Position numbers and translations under genes: made by a program
Shown here: positions 55,801-64,000 of the stretch, piece by piece
Layout: each line of letters opens with the position of its first letter
Position numbering within the stretch: the first letter of the stretch is position 1
From: Prostheceraeus crozeri
Taxonomy: Eukaryota > Platyhelminthes > Polycladida > Euryleptidae
DNA length: 64,000 bases
Assembly: GCA_907163375.1 (NCBI GenBank)
Contig: CAJQUW010015391.1
Location: forward strand, 744,001 to 808,000
Reading direction: 5' to 3'
The notes under the pieces: generated by a model
What the model saw: only the letters and a program-made list of their open reading frames with translations
What the model was told of the DNA's origin: nothing
The model's database searches: none

Positions 55801-56567
55801 GACTGATGCATAAGTTCATTTAAATTAATCGGATAGACTGAATTTCACTTAATTGCATTATGTAATGTAGGATATTCTAGCATCTATGAAGAAATCGTAA
55901 GTCATAAATAACACGATATTGTCAATGCCTTCATCATTCTAGCTTGAGCAAGCTTTACAAGATTTTACCACGCGCAAAAGGCATTCTATTTTAGCTTATA
56001 CACACCGGTGTGATCAATGAGGAGCATCCGATCAATCCATTCAGAATAGATTGGATTCCAGTCTAGATGATACCTTCACAAATTAGGTTTTAACAGATTT
56101 TACCTGGACTTTCAGCAATGTGGCAACTGTTTAAACCATCACCTGGTGCAACCCTACTCACCAGGGAGTTGAAGCCCATTAATAAAATGTCCAATGAAGC
56201 AAAACGTCATGAATGCGAAGATGATATTTACTAGTCAAGTTGCCGCATAGAAAATTGCTTTAAATTCGCAGATCTGTTCACGTCAAAAGGATATAAAATC
56301 CAAACTACCTAAACCTTTACAAATTATCCTCTTCACGCTTAATTGGCGAAAATTGGTGGCTCTTGTCTAATATAGCATGGCTAATTATCATCATCCCTTC
56401 ATACAAACATAATATGCTGCCTAAAGAAAATAACATTCATCAGTACATGTGAATATAATAGCATCGGAGCTGTAATATGACTTGCTTACGTTTTTTGGAA
56501 TGCTTGTCGACCTCCATCTTCAATTTTTTGTATCGCTCAGTTCGGTATATAAGTAACCATGACAATC
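49730..56567 (-). CDS. TMCO1: TMCO1, ER calcium-load-activated channel and translocon subunit (first exon missing)
   Basis: The minus-strand CDS is 56567-56490, 53087-53028, 52965-52919, 52751-52684, 50036-49892, 49825-49730. All splice sites are canonical and the phases join without a break. The product is about 164 residues; human TMCO1 has 188, and the missing part equals the first coding exon (about 24 residues, first transmembrane helix). TMCO1 belongs to the Oxa1/YidC/Get1 superfamily, sits in the ER membrane, acts in the multipass Sec61 translocon and was described as a channel that releases excess ER calcium. Diagnostic stretches are YRTERYKKLKMEV, RQEEKLKNFNRDLS, FDGRVVAKLPFVP, FIFLYIICTMSIRQN and FAPSRAANKQ. 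Upstream of 56567 I found no convincing first exon. Confidence 0.95.
49892..50036 (-). CDS. TMCO1: TMCO1 exon: FDGRVVAKLPF to SIRQ
   Basis: The 145-bp exon has one leading base completing an Ile codon, then FDGRVVAKLPFVPISWLQGI, SHRNLIGDDYTDSAF and IFLYIICTMSIRQ, ending in phase 0 at donor gtgagc. It encodes the conserved hydrophilic loop and the last transmembrane helix. The 66-bp intron to the next exon is the shortest in the gene. Confidence 0.95.
50037..52683. other. TMCO1 intron, nothing recognised
   Basis: This AT-rich intron is about 2.6 kb. A GC-richer patch at 50860-51030 contains short direct and inverted words but no identifiable element or frame. Confidence 0.5.
52684..52751 (-). 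CDS. TMCO1: TMCO1 exon: second transmembrane helix
   Basis: The 68-bp exon follows acceptor tgctttgtag and reads VKMQSMFAIGFVFTALLS, then VFNS and two bases of Ile. It matches human VRMKSMFAIGFCFTALMG. The donor is gtaagt. Confidence 0.95.
52919..52965 (-). CDS. TMCO1: TMCO1 exon: end of coiled coil
   Basis: The 47-bp exon lies between acceptor attttcag and donor gtgagt. It completes a Glu codon and reads RQEEKLKNFNRDLST, matching human RQEEKLKNNNRDLS, the end of the cytosolic coiled coil. Confidence 0.93.
53028..53087 (-). CDS. TMCO1: TMCO1 exon: variable part of coiled coil
   Basis: The 60-bp exon lies between acceptor ctctttcag and donor gtaaag. It completes Leu and reads EKQKDTNESSFDKTAKRRL plus one base of Glu. 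It is the least conserved part of the coiled coil (human EKKKETITESAGRQQKKKI). Confidence 0.9.
   Translation of the reverse strand, partial: WKNRRIRMSLALTKQPRDD
53088..56489. other. TMCO1 intron with one decayed foldback copy
   Basis: The only recognised element is the diverged foldback copy at about 54745-55525. The frame at 54011-54244 has no motif. The rest is AT-rich without recognisable features. Confidence 0.5.
54745..55525. mobile_element. Diverged full-length copy of the long foldback family (copy 3)
   Basis: The left part contains tcttatcagacaggataaa, acacgtgtaaat and gggtgcggattgaagttttt. The centre reads cttcaggtcatttcctatcc. The right part contains ctctgacaagatcagaggca, gtagacctcgacagatg and ttttcggtctcgtg. 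These are the landmarks of the 14563-15285 element in the same order. The arms have diverged strongly, so this copy is much older. Confidence 0.7.
56490..56567 (-). CDS. TMCO1: TMCO1 exon: end of first helix and start of coiled coil
   Basis: The 78-bp exon lies between acceptor gttttcag and donor gtaagc. It reads (G)LSWLLIYRTERYKKLKME, then VDKHSKK and one base of Leu. It matches human GITWVLVYRTDKYKRLKAEV and EKQSKK. It begins in phase 1, so the missing first exon must end with one base of a Gly codon. Confidence 0.95.
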
Positions 56568-58290
56568 CTGAAAACATCAAGGAAAATGTAACATGAAATG
56601 CATTTCAAAACATCCTAACATTTAGATGTTTGCGAAACATCACAATTCTTATAATTTTATTTCATTCTCAGAACACTGTAATGGCACAAAAATGAGAAGA
56701 AACAATATCTTCCGAATATTATAATTAATCACAAGCATATAGATCAAATAATACATCCAGGCAATTTTCAATGTGACAAAATGAATGGCAAACATAGTCT
56801 GGCACGATCTGCAATATCTAAATTAACACGCATTATGGGCAAGACTGCGACATGCCTTTCTGAAGATTTCCTGCGTTTTATTGATGACGTCAGCGGGGAC
56901 ACAGTGACAAGAGTGAAAGGCAGCCAAAATACAGCGCAGGCTGCAGAACTGAGATATATGAAGTATATGACGGTATATGAAGTGAAACACAAGATTGCCT
57001 ATCGTCCTTAAAATTACACCTCAGGAACAATGACGTTACATCAAGAGCAATGATGGTGCAGTGATGAGTGCACGATTGCCAGAATTCCTTCACAAGGCTT
57101 TAAAATATAAATGGCAGATTGGACGCAACACATTAAAGCCGTCAAAATGTTGTCGCGTTTTGATACGAACATTTCACCGATAGCGACAAGATATTAAACT
57201 GCAAGCACGATTTGCTCCAAGGATTATGTAAAATTAAACAGTCACAATATCACTTAAAAGATGGAGTTTTTCTGATATTTAAGTATATGTCTACGTGACC
57301 TCAACCCTCTATTGATCATCCTATGATAGGCCTAAGGATAATGCATTAATGCTTGCTAAATGCAGCTTAAATGATGTGCCATGTGTGATAAAAGAGTCAA
57401 GAGATAGCACGTGGTGAGATAGTACTGCATTTTGGCTCTAAACACCAAAAGAAAAGTTGACTCAACTAAGTGACAGGCACATGATCATTATGACATCTCA
57501 GAATTTCTGTTCATCGTTGTTTATTTTCATTTCATGGAACAAGTGGTTGTTTTTCATTAGTTTAGACTTTATTGTTGTTCACTATTACTTATTCATAATT
57601 ATGCCTACATACCACACAATGAAGTTAAAATGAGCACACTGTAAGATGTGCACATGAATTTACACTCTCCACATGTCAACAAACAGTGCATGAAGACTTA
57701 TAAACATAACAAGGAATCTTCATCAGCGTTGTTCGTGTTTTGATTAGTAAAATGACGGCTTTCCCATTGGCATTCACGTCACTTCCTCACAATGCTGGCT
57801 AATATATCAATTGCATGCTGCGCCTACAGACAGTGAGTATCGCCGCTGACGTCATTACGAGCATTAGACAAGCAGAATCTTATAAAGCAAGTCGTTGCAG
57901 AGTGCTGGATATGGATAGGAATGACGTATGATGAATAAACTTGCTATTAGGACAATAACACGAGAAACGAATTTTTCCCAGACATCACCTTTAGCGCTTG
58001 TGATCAAAGTTCAAGCTTTCAAAAAATAGAACTTATGCATCGTGCTGATCGTCCACCTTGACATTAGACAATTCATATTGGTTGGAGACATGCCCACGGT
58101 TATTGTTGTTGTTGTTGTATTCCAAGGTATACGTTCCTTTCCCAGGGCAGACGTTGGAAGACTAGAGGGCTTCAATCCTAAATAACACATAAAGAAGAAA
58201 GATTGTTTTAATCCAGATATAGCCTACAACTGCAGGAGTTTATTTCATCTGAGTATGGAAGATTGTCTTTTAAATGACCACCATATTCTT
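56568..58290. other. TMCO1 first intron or upstream region, nothing firm
   Basis: I searched this stretch for a minus-strand exon encoding a short first transmembrane helix ending in LLAEG-like residues and found none. A CRE-like tgacgtca occurs at about 57848, which could belong to a promoter, but nothing else supports this. The open frame at 56781-57011 has no motif. Confidence 0.4.
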
Positions 58291-58299
58291 GCTCACAAT

Positions 58300-58860
58300 G
58301 ACAGCTCTTTTCAATGCATTCCCCAGTATTGCTTCCACTGCTTTGGTTGCAGCAGGAATGTCTCAGTTCAAATATTTTCCTTTACAAGCTGGATTGTTTG
58401 GGGATCAGTAAGCACATTGCATTGTACACTATGTATAAAAATAGGCAATGCATATATAAATGTAGTCTGTTGAAGCGGAATCTGGTGAACGCGGAGGTCA
58501 AGGAAATTAAGATATTTTGGAGATCAATGTCGCCAAAAGCTTCAAACGAGAAGCCTGCTGCATGGGCAGTAGTACCATCACGTAGGAGCCCGACTTTGGC
58601 CATCTTCAACTTAAATAGCGTACGTAGTTCCCTGACAAAGTTTTGTGGACATCGTGATCAAGATAATCCTCCTCATCCTCGGAGTGTGGTCCGATAATCC
58701 TATCCAAAATCACTCAGTAACAAACGGTACTTTCGGTACGTATTTCAGTGGATGCTGGTGAATGTTGCCGTGGTTATCTGAACGCCAGAGCTTGTCAACG
58801 AATCCGTTCAGATAGAAATAATCTTCATCGCACATGACAAGATTGTCCGATAGGTCGGCA
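58300..58860 (-). pseudogene. Tc1/mariner-like transposase remnant
   Basis: Minus-strand pieces read DYFYLNGFVDKLWRSDNHGN and HQHPLKYVPKVPFV, the segment before the second catalytic Asp. Downstream is LLRDGTTAHAAGFSFEAFGD, the DGAtAHtA motif region. Several breaks are present and no ends are seen. By motif it belongs with the remnants at 35.6 and 62.8 kb. It may extend upstream to about 59250, but I cannot show this. Confidence 0.65.
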
Positions 58861-60540
58861 TTTTCGTGGGCTGATCGTTAAAACCTAGCTGCACAATTCA
58901 AACGAGCCTAATATTCTTTTGAATGAAGACCTTGTGCTGTTTGAATCTGGCATGATCAAATCATGTTTTAAATTGTCCGAAGCACACTTTAACTAATACC
59001 CAGTAAAAAAGGTGTACACCGTAGGTTTTTCTGCTTCCATCTTATTGCATAAAGGCGAAAGTCTGACTCTAACTGTTTGAATCAGTCACTCAAAGTCGCC
59101 TAAACCGAATGCTCGAAGTGCAAGAGCGGTGCAGAAGTTCCTGATGGCGTCATTGGTGTTCTTCCAATGAGAATGAAATAACAATAGCCGTCCTACGACC
59201 CGCTGACTAAAACTGCAGTGCGATGAACCGGAAGTTTCAACTATCGTCAATTGTTAAAGTCATGGCAGGTGATAAAATGTTTTCTCATTTTACGGCATGT
59301 TTTCTGAGATAGAAGTTGATGTGCATACATAACAGTAAATTAGATTAAACGCATTACTTTCACAATAAGTGCATTTCCTTTTATGTAATATCATTCGCAT
59401 TTATATGCATTTCCTTTTAGTGCATTCCTTACAATATGAGGAATACCATCAAATACTGCTGACAAATTTAGGAGTCATGTTTTATTCATTCAATATTATG
59501 ATCAACTTAATGCATGCATTTGCTGGTTGTGAGCACATCTTTGGCAATATTCGGTCTGAAATGAAGATAATACAAATATTTCAATGCATCGCAATTACTT
59601 AAATTTGCGTAATTTCTAAATGCAGACCTAAATATGAAAATAATCATCTGACTTTTGCGTCAAAAACACGGTGTCAAAAAATAAAAAAAGTGGAAATTTC
59701 ACGTCTTTCAGAAGGCATACAACTGCAATAATCAAATACACATGCATGTATCATTAAATGATTGCACACTATAGCGAAAAAGTCTAGAGGTGTTTCACCA
59801 AGAAGTCATTTTCAGTAAAAGTCTCCGATTTCAGAGTTTATCATGAATTTCCACTGGCATACAATTTCAACGAGGAATAATGATAGCTGTTCAAAGCATA
59901 TCTTTGATGGCTAATAATATGATATCTGAAACAGATGACTGAATTATGAAGCACTGAATATTGAATCGCATGAATGGCTGAGTCCTAGTTTTGAAATAGA
60001 AAGGCACTAAAAGCGGCACACATGAAACATCGATTCAGACGGATTCTACGAAAAAGTGGACAAAACAGCGACTTCTGAAATCTTAGATCAAGCCATCAAA
60101 CACTATCCAAAATTATTGCCAAATATCCTAATCATCATATTCTATCATAATTTCTATGATATTTTGGGCGTAAGGTTGAAATTGAAGGTTATTTTTGTTC
60201 AAAATATAAAAATGATTAAAGATTGGATTTTTCCCTTTTCGTTTTTAACAAAAAAACTTACATCGAGTTATATTTTGATGAGGACATCAAAAATCATCAT
60301 TACGTGATGTAAACGAAGGAACGGTATTGTCGTTGCGGCGAAATTTTCGGTTACTTTGACACCGCTACCAAAGCACTAGAACTGGGAACGTCTCATTCGT
60401 CACGATTTCAGGCATAAGCTTTTCCACGCAATGTATAACTTCAGCAACGCGGCTGAAATTCAGAATCCTACTAAAAATTACACATGCCCTCTACGATACC
60501 GTAGATAACTCGGCGGTGGACGGTCGCACATGGTGTGTCA
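58861..60540. other. Nothing recognised
   Basis: This AT-rich sequence contains no repeat or motif that I could identify, apart from the possible upstream part of the transposase remnant. Confidence 0.45.
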
Positions 60541-60545
60541 GCTAC

Positions 60546-61290
60546 GTTCGCACGTGACGCATGAAACGTTCGTAAGTGACGACTGACGACAACGTTCAAT
60601 GTCATTATCATAGCTACGTCAGACGCTAAGTCTCAGCATCAAACGTGTTATTCCTGGAAGTATGTCACAGCAGGGTGTTTATTAATAAGAACCTCAAGCT
60701 ATGAACAGTACAATTCATGAAAATATTTCCAAAGTACCGCAATTCTAGGAAATCTTTATTTCCTCCCATATTATTGGTGAACTGCCGTCCGTAACTCGAA
60801 GTAATTTCGTTTAGAACATTTCTTTCGACTATAATTCGAGATAACAAACTACGTGAATCATCATGGATAAGTCATCATCAGAAATATACAGCAATACTGA
60901 GCCAAACAGACCAACAACATAACGCATAAAAAAAGTGAAAGAAGACGGCCTGCAACAAATCGACCAAACGAAATAGCAAGACAGACAGGGAAAGCAAAAA
61001 TATTTAGACGAGCGAAAAAACAGCGGAACAGGGATCGCAAGAAGACCGAAAGAAGTACCACTCTATCTTAACCACACACCCAAATATCTGCTTTCAGGAA
61101 CAAAACTTCAGCAATGAAAGCAGTATACAGAGCATGGAGATAATTGGAAAACGCATTACTCAAATCCCCAAAAAGGGAAGATGTCACTTCAAAGACTAAT
61201 GCGGTGCATACAGTGATTCCTGAAACAAACTTCGTTCTGTCTACTAGGATGCCTGAATGCACTGGACATACGCTTATTACAGAAGACTTG
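60546..61290 (+). pseudogene. Decayed relative of the unnamed transposon
   Basis: Two words resembling the 13-bp repeat, GTTCGCACGTGAC (60546-60558) and GTTCGTAAGTGAC (60568-60580), precede a + strand region. That region encodes a basic stretch (KAKIFRRAKKQRNRDRKK at about 60990-61050), then SAMKAVYRAWR (from about 61112) and LENALLKSPKREDV. This parallels the basic N-terminus and the KMKAVHRVRKLLPTSPRKRK segment of the 39839-41857 protein in order and spacing. At least one stop interrupts it and the catalytic core was not found. A splice-acceptor-like ctgctttcag precedes the second piece. Confidence 0.45.
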
Positions 61291-62780
61291 TCACATGGAT
61301 GGCAAAAGGTGACATCCTGCGTAATGCATCTGATTAATCATTGGATGAACGAGAAAGATACATTTTCACTACACCACCATTGCAGTGTTGTTTCTTAGAC
61401 TGATATGTTTGATTTCAACGAGATGTGTTTCTTACTAAGACTTATTTTGCATTTATTTGTACAGCATATCTGTTCAGTTTCATTGATTCATCTTTTCGAA
61501 ATTGCTAGGTATATTCTACACGGGACGAAATCTTACAATACACAAGCTAAGTGTATATTTTAACTAATAATTCTTTCATTTTGTTGATTCACTAAACAAC
61601 TTACAAGTTTTTAGAGTTAAGAGTTAAGAGTTAAGTTTAATCACGTGCGATATCCACTACCAGTAATGAATAACATCATGAAAATAGGAGAGCGCCATGG
61701 TGCAATTGAGTTGTCATAAGCACGAGGAAGTAATATAAACTTGTCTCGATGCAAGTGCCTGTTGATTGAGTGACAAGTGTTTTTCCGAAGGACAAATTAA
61801 AATTGAAGTGAGTTAGGTGAAACACCGCGTCCTTTTTACAAGGACCCTGCGAGTCGGTTTTTGTCAACCTCGAGTCGAGTCGGGGAAAATTTTCATCGAT
61901 ATTAAAAGGCAAATATGTGTTTAGGCCTACTTAGGTCAATAAAGGCAATGAAGAGAATCAGGACTGCCACTCTTATCAAAAATGAAAACCGGAAAGTCAA
62001 ATAGGAATGGGCCCCCCAAATTACGTAGTCGTGGGCCCCCTCCAAGTAAGAAACTTACGATCATTCGATATTACACAGCCCGGTAAGTTCTGAAAGCGTT
62101 CAAGCAGAAGTTTGGTCTGTTCTAATAAACATGCCTCTGAATCCTCACAGTTAGCAAGTAGATGTATAAAATTGTTGCTATTGCCTATTTAATCATTCAG
62201 TTTCAATAAGGTGCACTAGAATACATGACTCGAACAGCTATTTTCAGGAGAACCGTTTTCGAGTGTATTACAGAGACCCCACTACCTGCCCCCAATGCAA
62301 AATCAGCATGAAGTTATTGAACGATTGACAATTTCAGTTCGATATAAAGACTGCACATCATCTAAGAATCTATATGTAGGCCTATGGATGATTCTGCTTA
62401 ACTGTTTCAAAGACAACTTTCTTCATTTCGCTCAAAAATTTTACATTAAGATTTATAATATACTATTATCGTGCAGCCTTGTCATTTTCTATTAATCGCG
62501 CCATGACGTCACACGGTGCAAGATCCCGTATTTATTGTGAAGAATTTTCATGAAACCAATAGGAAATTGCTGTTCAGCTGTTCGAAGTTTGAAAGACTGC
62601 TTCAGCAGAGCGGTTTGATCACAGCAAATATCTTCATACAAAATCCATGGTCAGCGCGGTCTAAAAGCTTGGACAGGCATTTCCGTAAGCCATTTTCTTT
62701 GGGAGAACCACTATTATTCCGACAAAATGAGAATGTGTGGTAAAATCTTCCTTTCTATGTTGCATAAAATATACCGAATG
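61291..62780. other. Nothing recognised
   Basis: A short (agagtta)n-like repeat lies at about 61614-61636. No protein motif is recognised. The frame at 62516-62743 may be upstream transposase debris but shows no clear match. Confidence 0.4.
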
Positions 62781-62782
62781 TC

Positions 62783-63148
62783 ATGAAGGATAGGAGTATC
62801 TTCATGCAGGATGGAATGCCGGCGCACTACTACAGACTCATCGTAAATTATTTAAACAGAAATTTTCCTAAATCTTGGAATGACCGTCAAGGGAGCCTTT
62901 GGAATGGCCTCCGATACCACCAGATTCAATGCCTTATGATTTTTTTTCTTTTGGGCACGTTTAAGAAATGGTGTATTAGAGTCATCCTATGCATTTGGAT
63001 GAATTGGAAAACAAAGCTTTGCACCGTTTTCTGCAAATCGACGAGCGATTCCGTAGAGATGTGCTCTTGCGCTGTTGACCGAAGAATTAAATTGCTAAAA
63101 AGAAAAAACCAAATTACTTGGTGCCTCATTACCAGTATATGTTTTTGA
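62783..63148 (+). pseudogene. Tc1/mariner-like transposase remnant (C-terminal half)
   Basis: The open frame reads SIFMQDGMPAHYYRLIVNYL and NRNFPKSWNDRQGSLWN, matching the IfMQDGAPpHY..vR.yLn..FpgrWIGR.G..WP pattern of Tc1/mariner-like transposases, including the second catalytic Asp. The following PDLTP and DFFLWG motifs are scrambled by frame changes (FFLLGTFKKW). No inverted repeats were found. Confidence 0.75.
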
Positions 63149-63301
63149 TCTGTTTAAAAAAAAATAATAAATATACACTGAAGTGCACTGAAGTTGCACT
63201 GTACTTCGGCCTTTGGCCTTCAAGGTGCGATGGTAAGTGGCAGGTCATACATTCAACCCTTCCCTTAAGAATCGAAAGTGAACAGATTTAACATCCGATA
63301 A

Positions 63302-63838
63302 CTACGTAGTAGAAGCGATCAAAGGATAACAGTTGATTTCGTTCTTCCGATTGATTTCCGGCTTATTAGCTCTGATACACTTGCTTTCTTCAATAGTAAC
63401 ATCGCGAGTGTTACTTTTCTTAGATAGGAACTGAATTATGAAGTCTTGAATTCCTTTGATCGGATGTTTGGACCGGTGCTGAGATAGGGCACTATTATAT
63501 GTGTTGTTTTTAATGCTACTTTTATGTTCTTGATGTCTTATTTTAAAAGGACGACTTGTTTTACCAATATAATTTTCATTACAAATTTTACAGGTATACT
63601 GGTATACCACATACCTATCCGCGCACGAATATTTAGGTCCGATATCTTTACAAATTTCGCAACCACAATCTTTGGTCATTTTAGGTCTCTTTCTGAGGAA
63701 TTTCTCAAGGCTAACATTCGGTTTACTTATCAGGTTTCCTGAAATGTTGTATTTTTTCATCACGTTTTTGATGCGTCTGTTACACGTATCATTGATGAAA
63801 GGTATCATCAGACTAAAGACCAATTTCATCTTTAACAA
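63302..63838 (-). mobile_element. Penelope-like element, C-terminal GIY-YIG endonuclease part
   Basis: The minus-strand frame of 178 codons reads, in order, KPNVSLEKFLRKRPKMTKD, a Cys motif CGCEICKDIG, YVVYQYTCKICNENYIGKTS, RPFKIRHQEHKSSI and the Glu-containing IEESKCIRANKP. This is the Penelope-type GIY-YIG nuclease with its preceding Cys motif, used for target cleavage in retrotransposition. The reverse transcriptase is not visible in the remaining 160 bp at the window edge, so the copy looks partial here. The visible part is open throughout, which suggests a fairly recent insertion. Confidence 0.9.
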
Positions 63839-64000
63839 GTTAACTTAAACATGTCTTTTTCGCAGTTATGAAGTGCTACGTCTACTGGTCGCTGTTAAAT
63901 CTCAATGGAAGCCCTATTATTCAATATTTAAAGAAATTAACAGAGCTCGCAGTTTTTATTCAAGTTTGTACAGATTATTAATATATATCGATTTTTTTTG
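63839..64000. other. Window edge beside the Penelope-like element
   Basis: I saw no clear continuation of the Penelope coding frame here. It may be the 5' boundary of a truncated copy or the start of a neighbouring copy. Confidence 0.3.

Noticed and set aside
56781-57011. 76-codon + strand frame in the TMCO1 upstream intron
   Set aside because: It is paired with open frames on the other strand and has no motif; it is not part of TMCO1.
57841-57856. TMCO1 promoter at a CRE-like tgacgtca
   Set aside because: A single short match without a nearby first exon or other promoter signals.

Overview
The window is animal nuclear DNA: AT-rich, intron-rich and full of transposons. It carries two recognisable host genes in convergent orientation. 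The organism is probably a marine invertebrate. The recurring 'taggccta' type words and the mix of Crypton, Penelope, hAT, piggyBac-like and foldback elements would suit an echinoderm or another invertebrate deuterostome, but this is a weak inference. No bacterial or organellar features were seen.

Region 1 (about 1-37.2 kb, + strand) is the 3' part of a synaptobrevin/VAMP gene. Two exons encode most of the R-SNARE helix (1870-1948, 6102-6181). They are followed by two alternative 52-bp transmembrane exons with identical phases (12021-12072 and 19214-19265), then two alternative last exons with different C-terminal tails (33665-33723 and 37142-37170). The N-terminal exons lie left of the window. 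The introns are large and loaded with a 206-bp tandem repeat, two hAT elements with exact 8-bp target duplications, piggyBac-like non-autonomous elements, several long foldback elements and a Crypton (tyrosine-recombinase transposon) flanked by palindromes.

Region 2 (about 37.2-49.6 kb) lies between the genes and is a nest of transposons. A Tc1/mariner-like copy with 70-bp inverted repeats (37885-39256) abuts a large transposon of a family I cannot name. That transposon (about 39.3-48.2 kb) codes on the minus strand for a basic N-terminus followed by a putative Asp-rich catalytic core, and carries repeated 13-bp GTTCGCTCGTAAC words at both ends. It is split by a 4-kb element with GACGTC-rich ends (41858-45846), which itself holds a foldback, and by a LINE (about 45.86-47.35 kb).

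Region 3 (49.6-56.6 kb, - strand) is TMCO1, the ER membrane calcium-load-activated channel and translocon subunit. Six exons cover about 164 of the expected 188 residues; only the first coding exon was not found. Downstream are two decayed Tc1/mariner-like remnants, a distant relative of the unnamed transposon (about 60.5-61.3 kb) and the GIY-YIG end of a Penelope-like element (63302-63838, - strand).

The two host genes both act in membranes (vesicle fusion; ER membrane insertion and calcium), but nothing in the sequence shows shared regulation. The most interesting items are the paired alternative exons of the VAMP gene, the unnamed transposon with its 13-bp repeats and diverged relative, and the palindromes around the Crypton.
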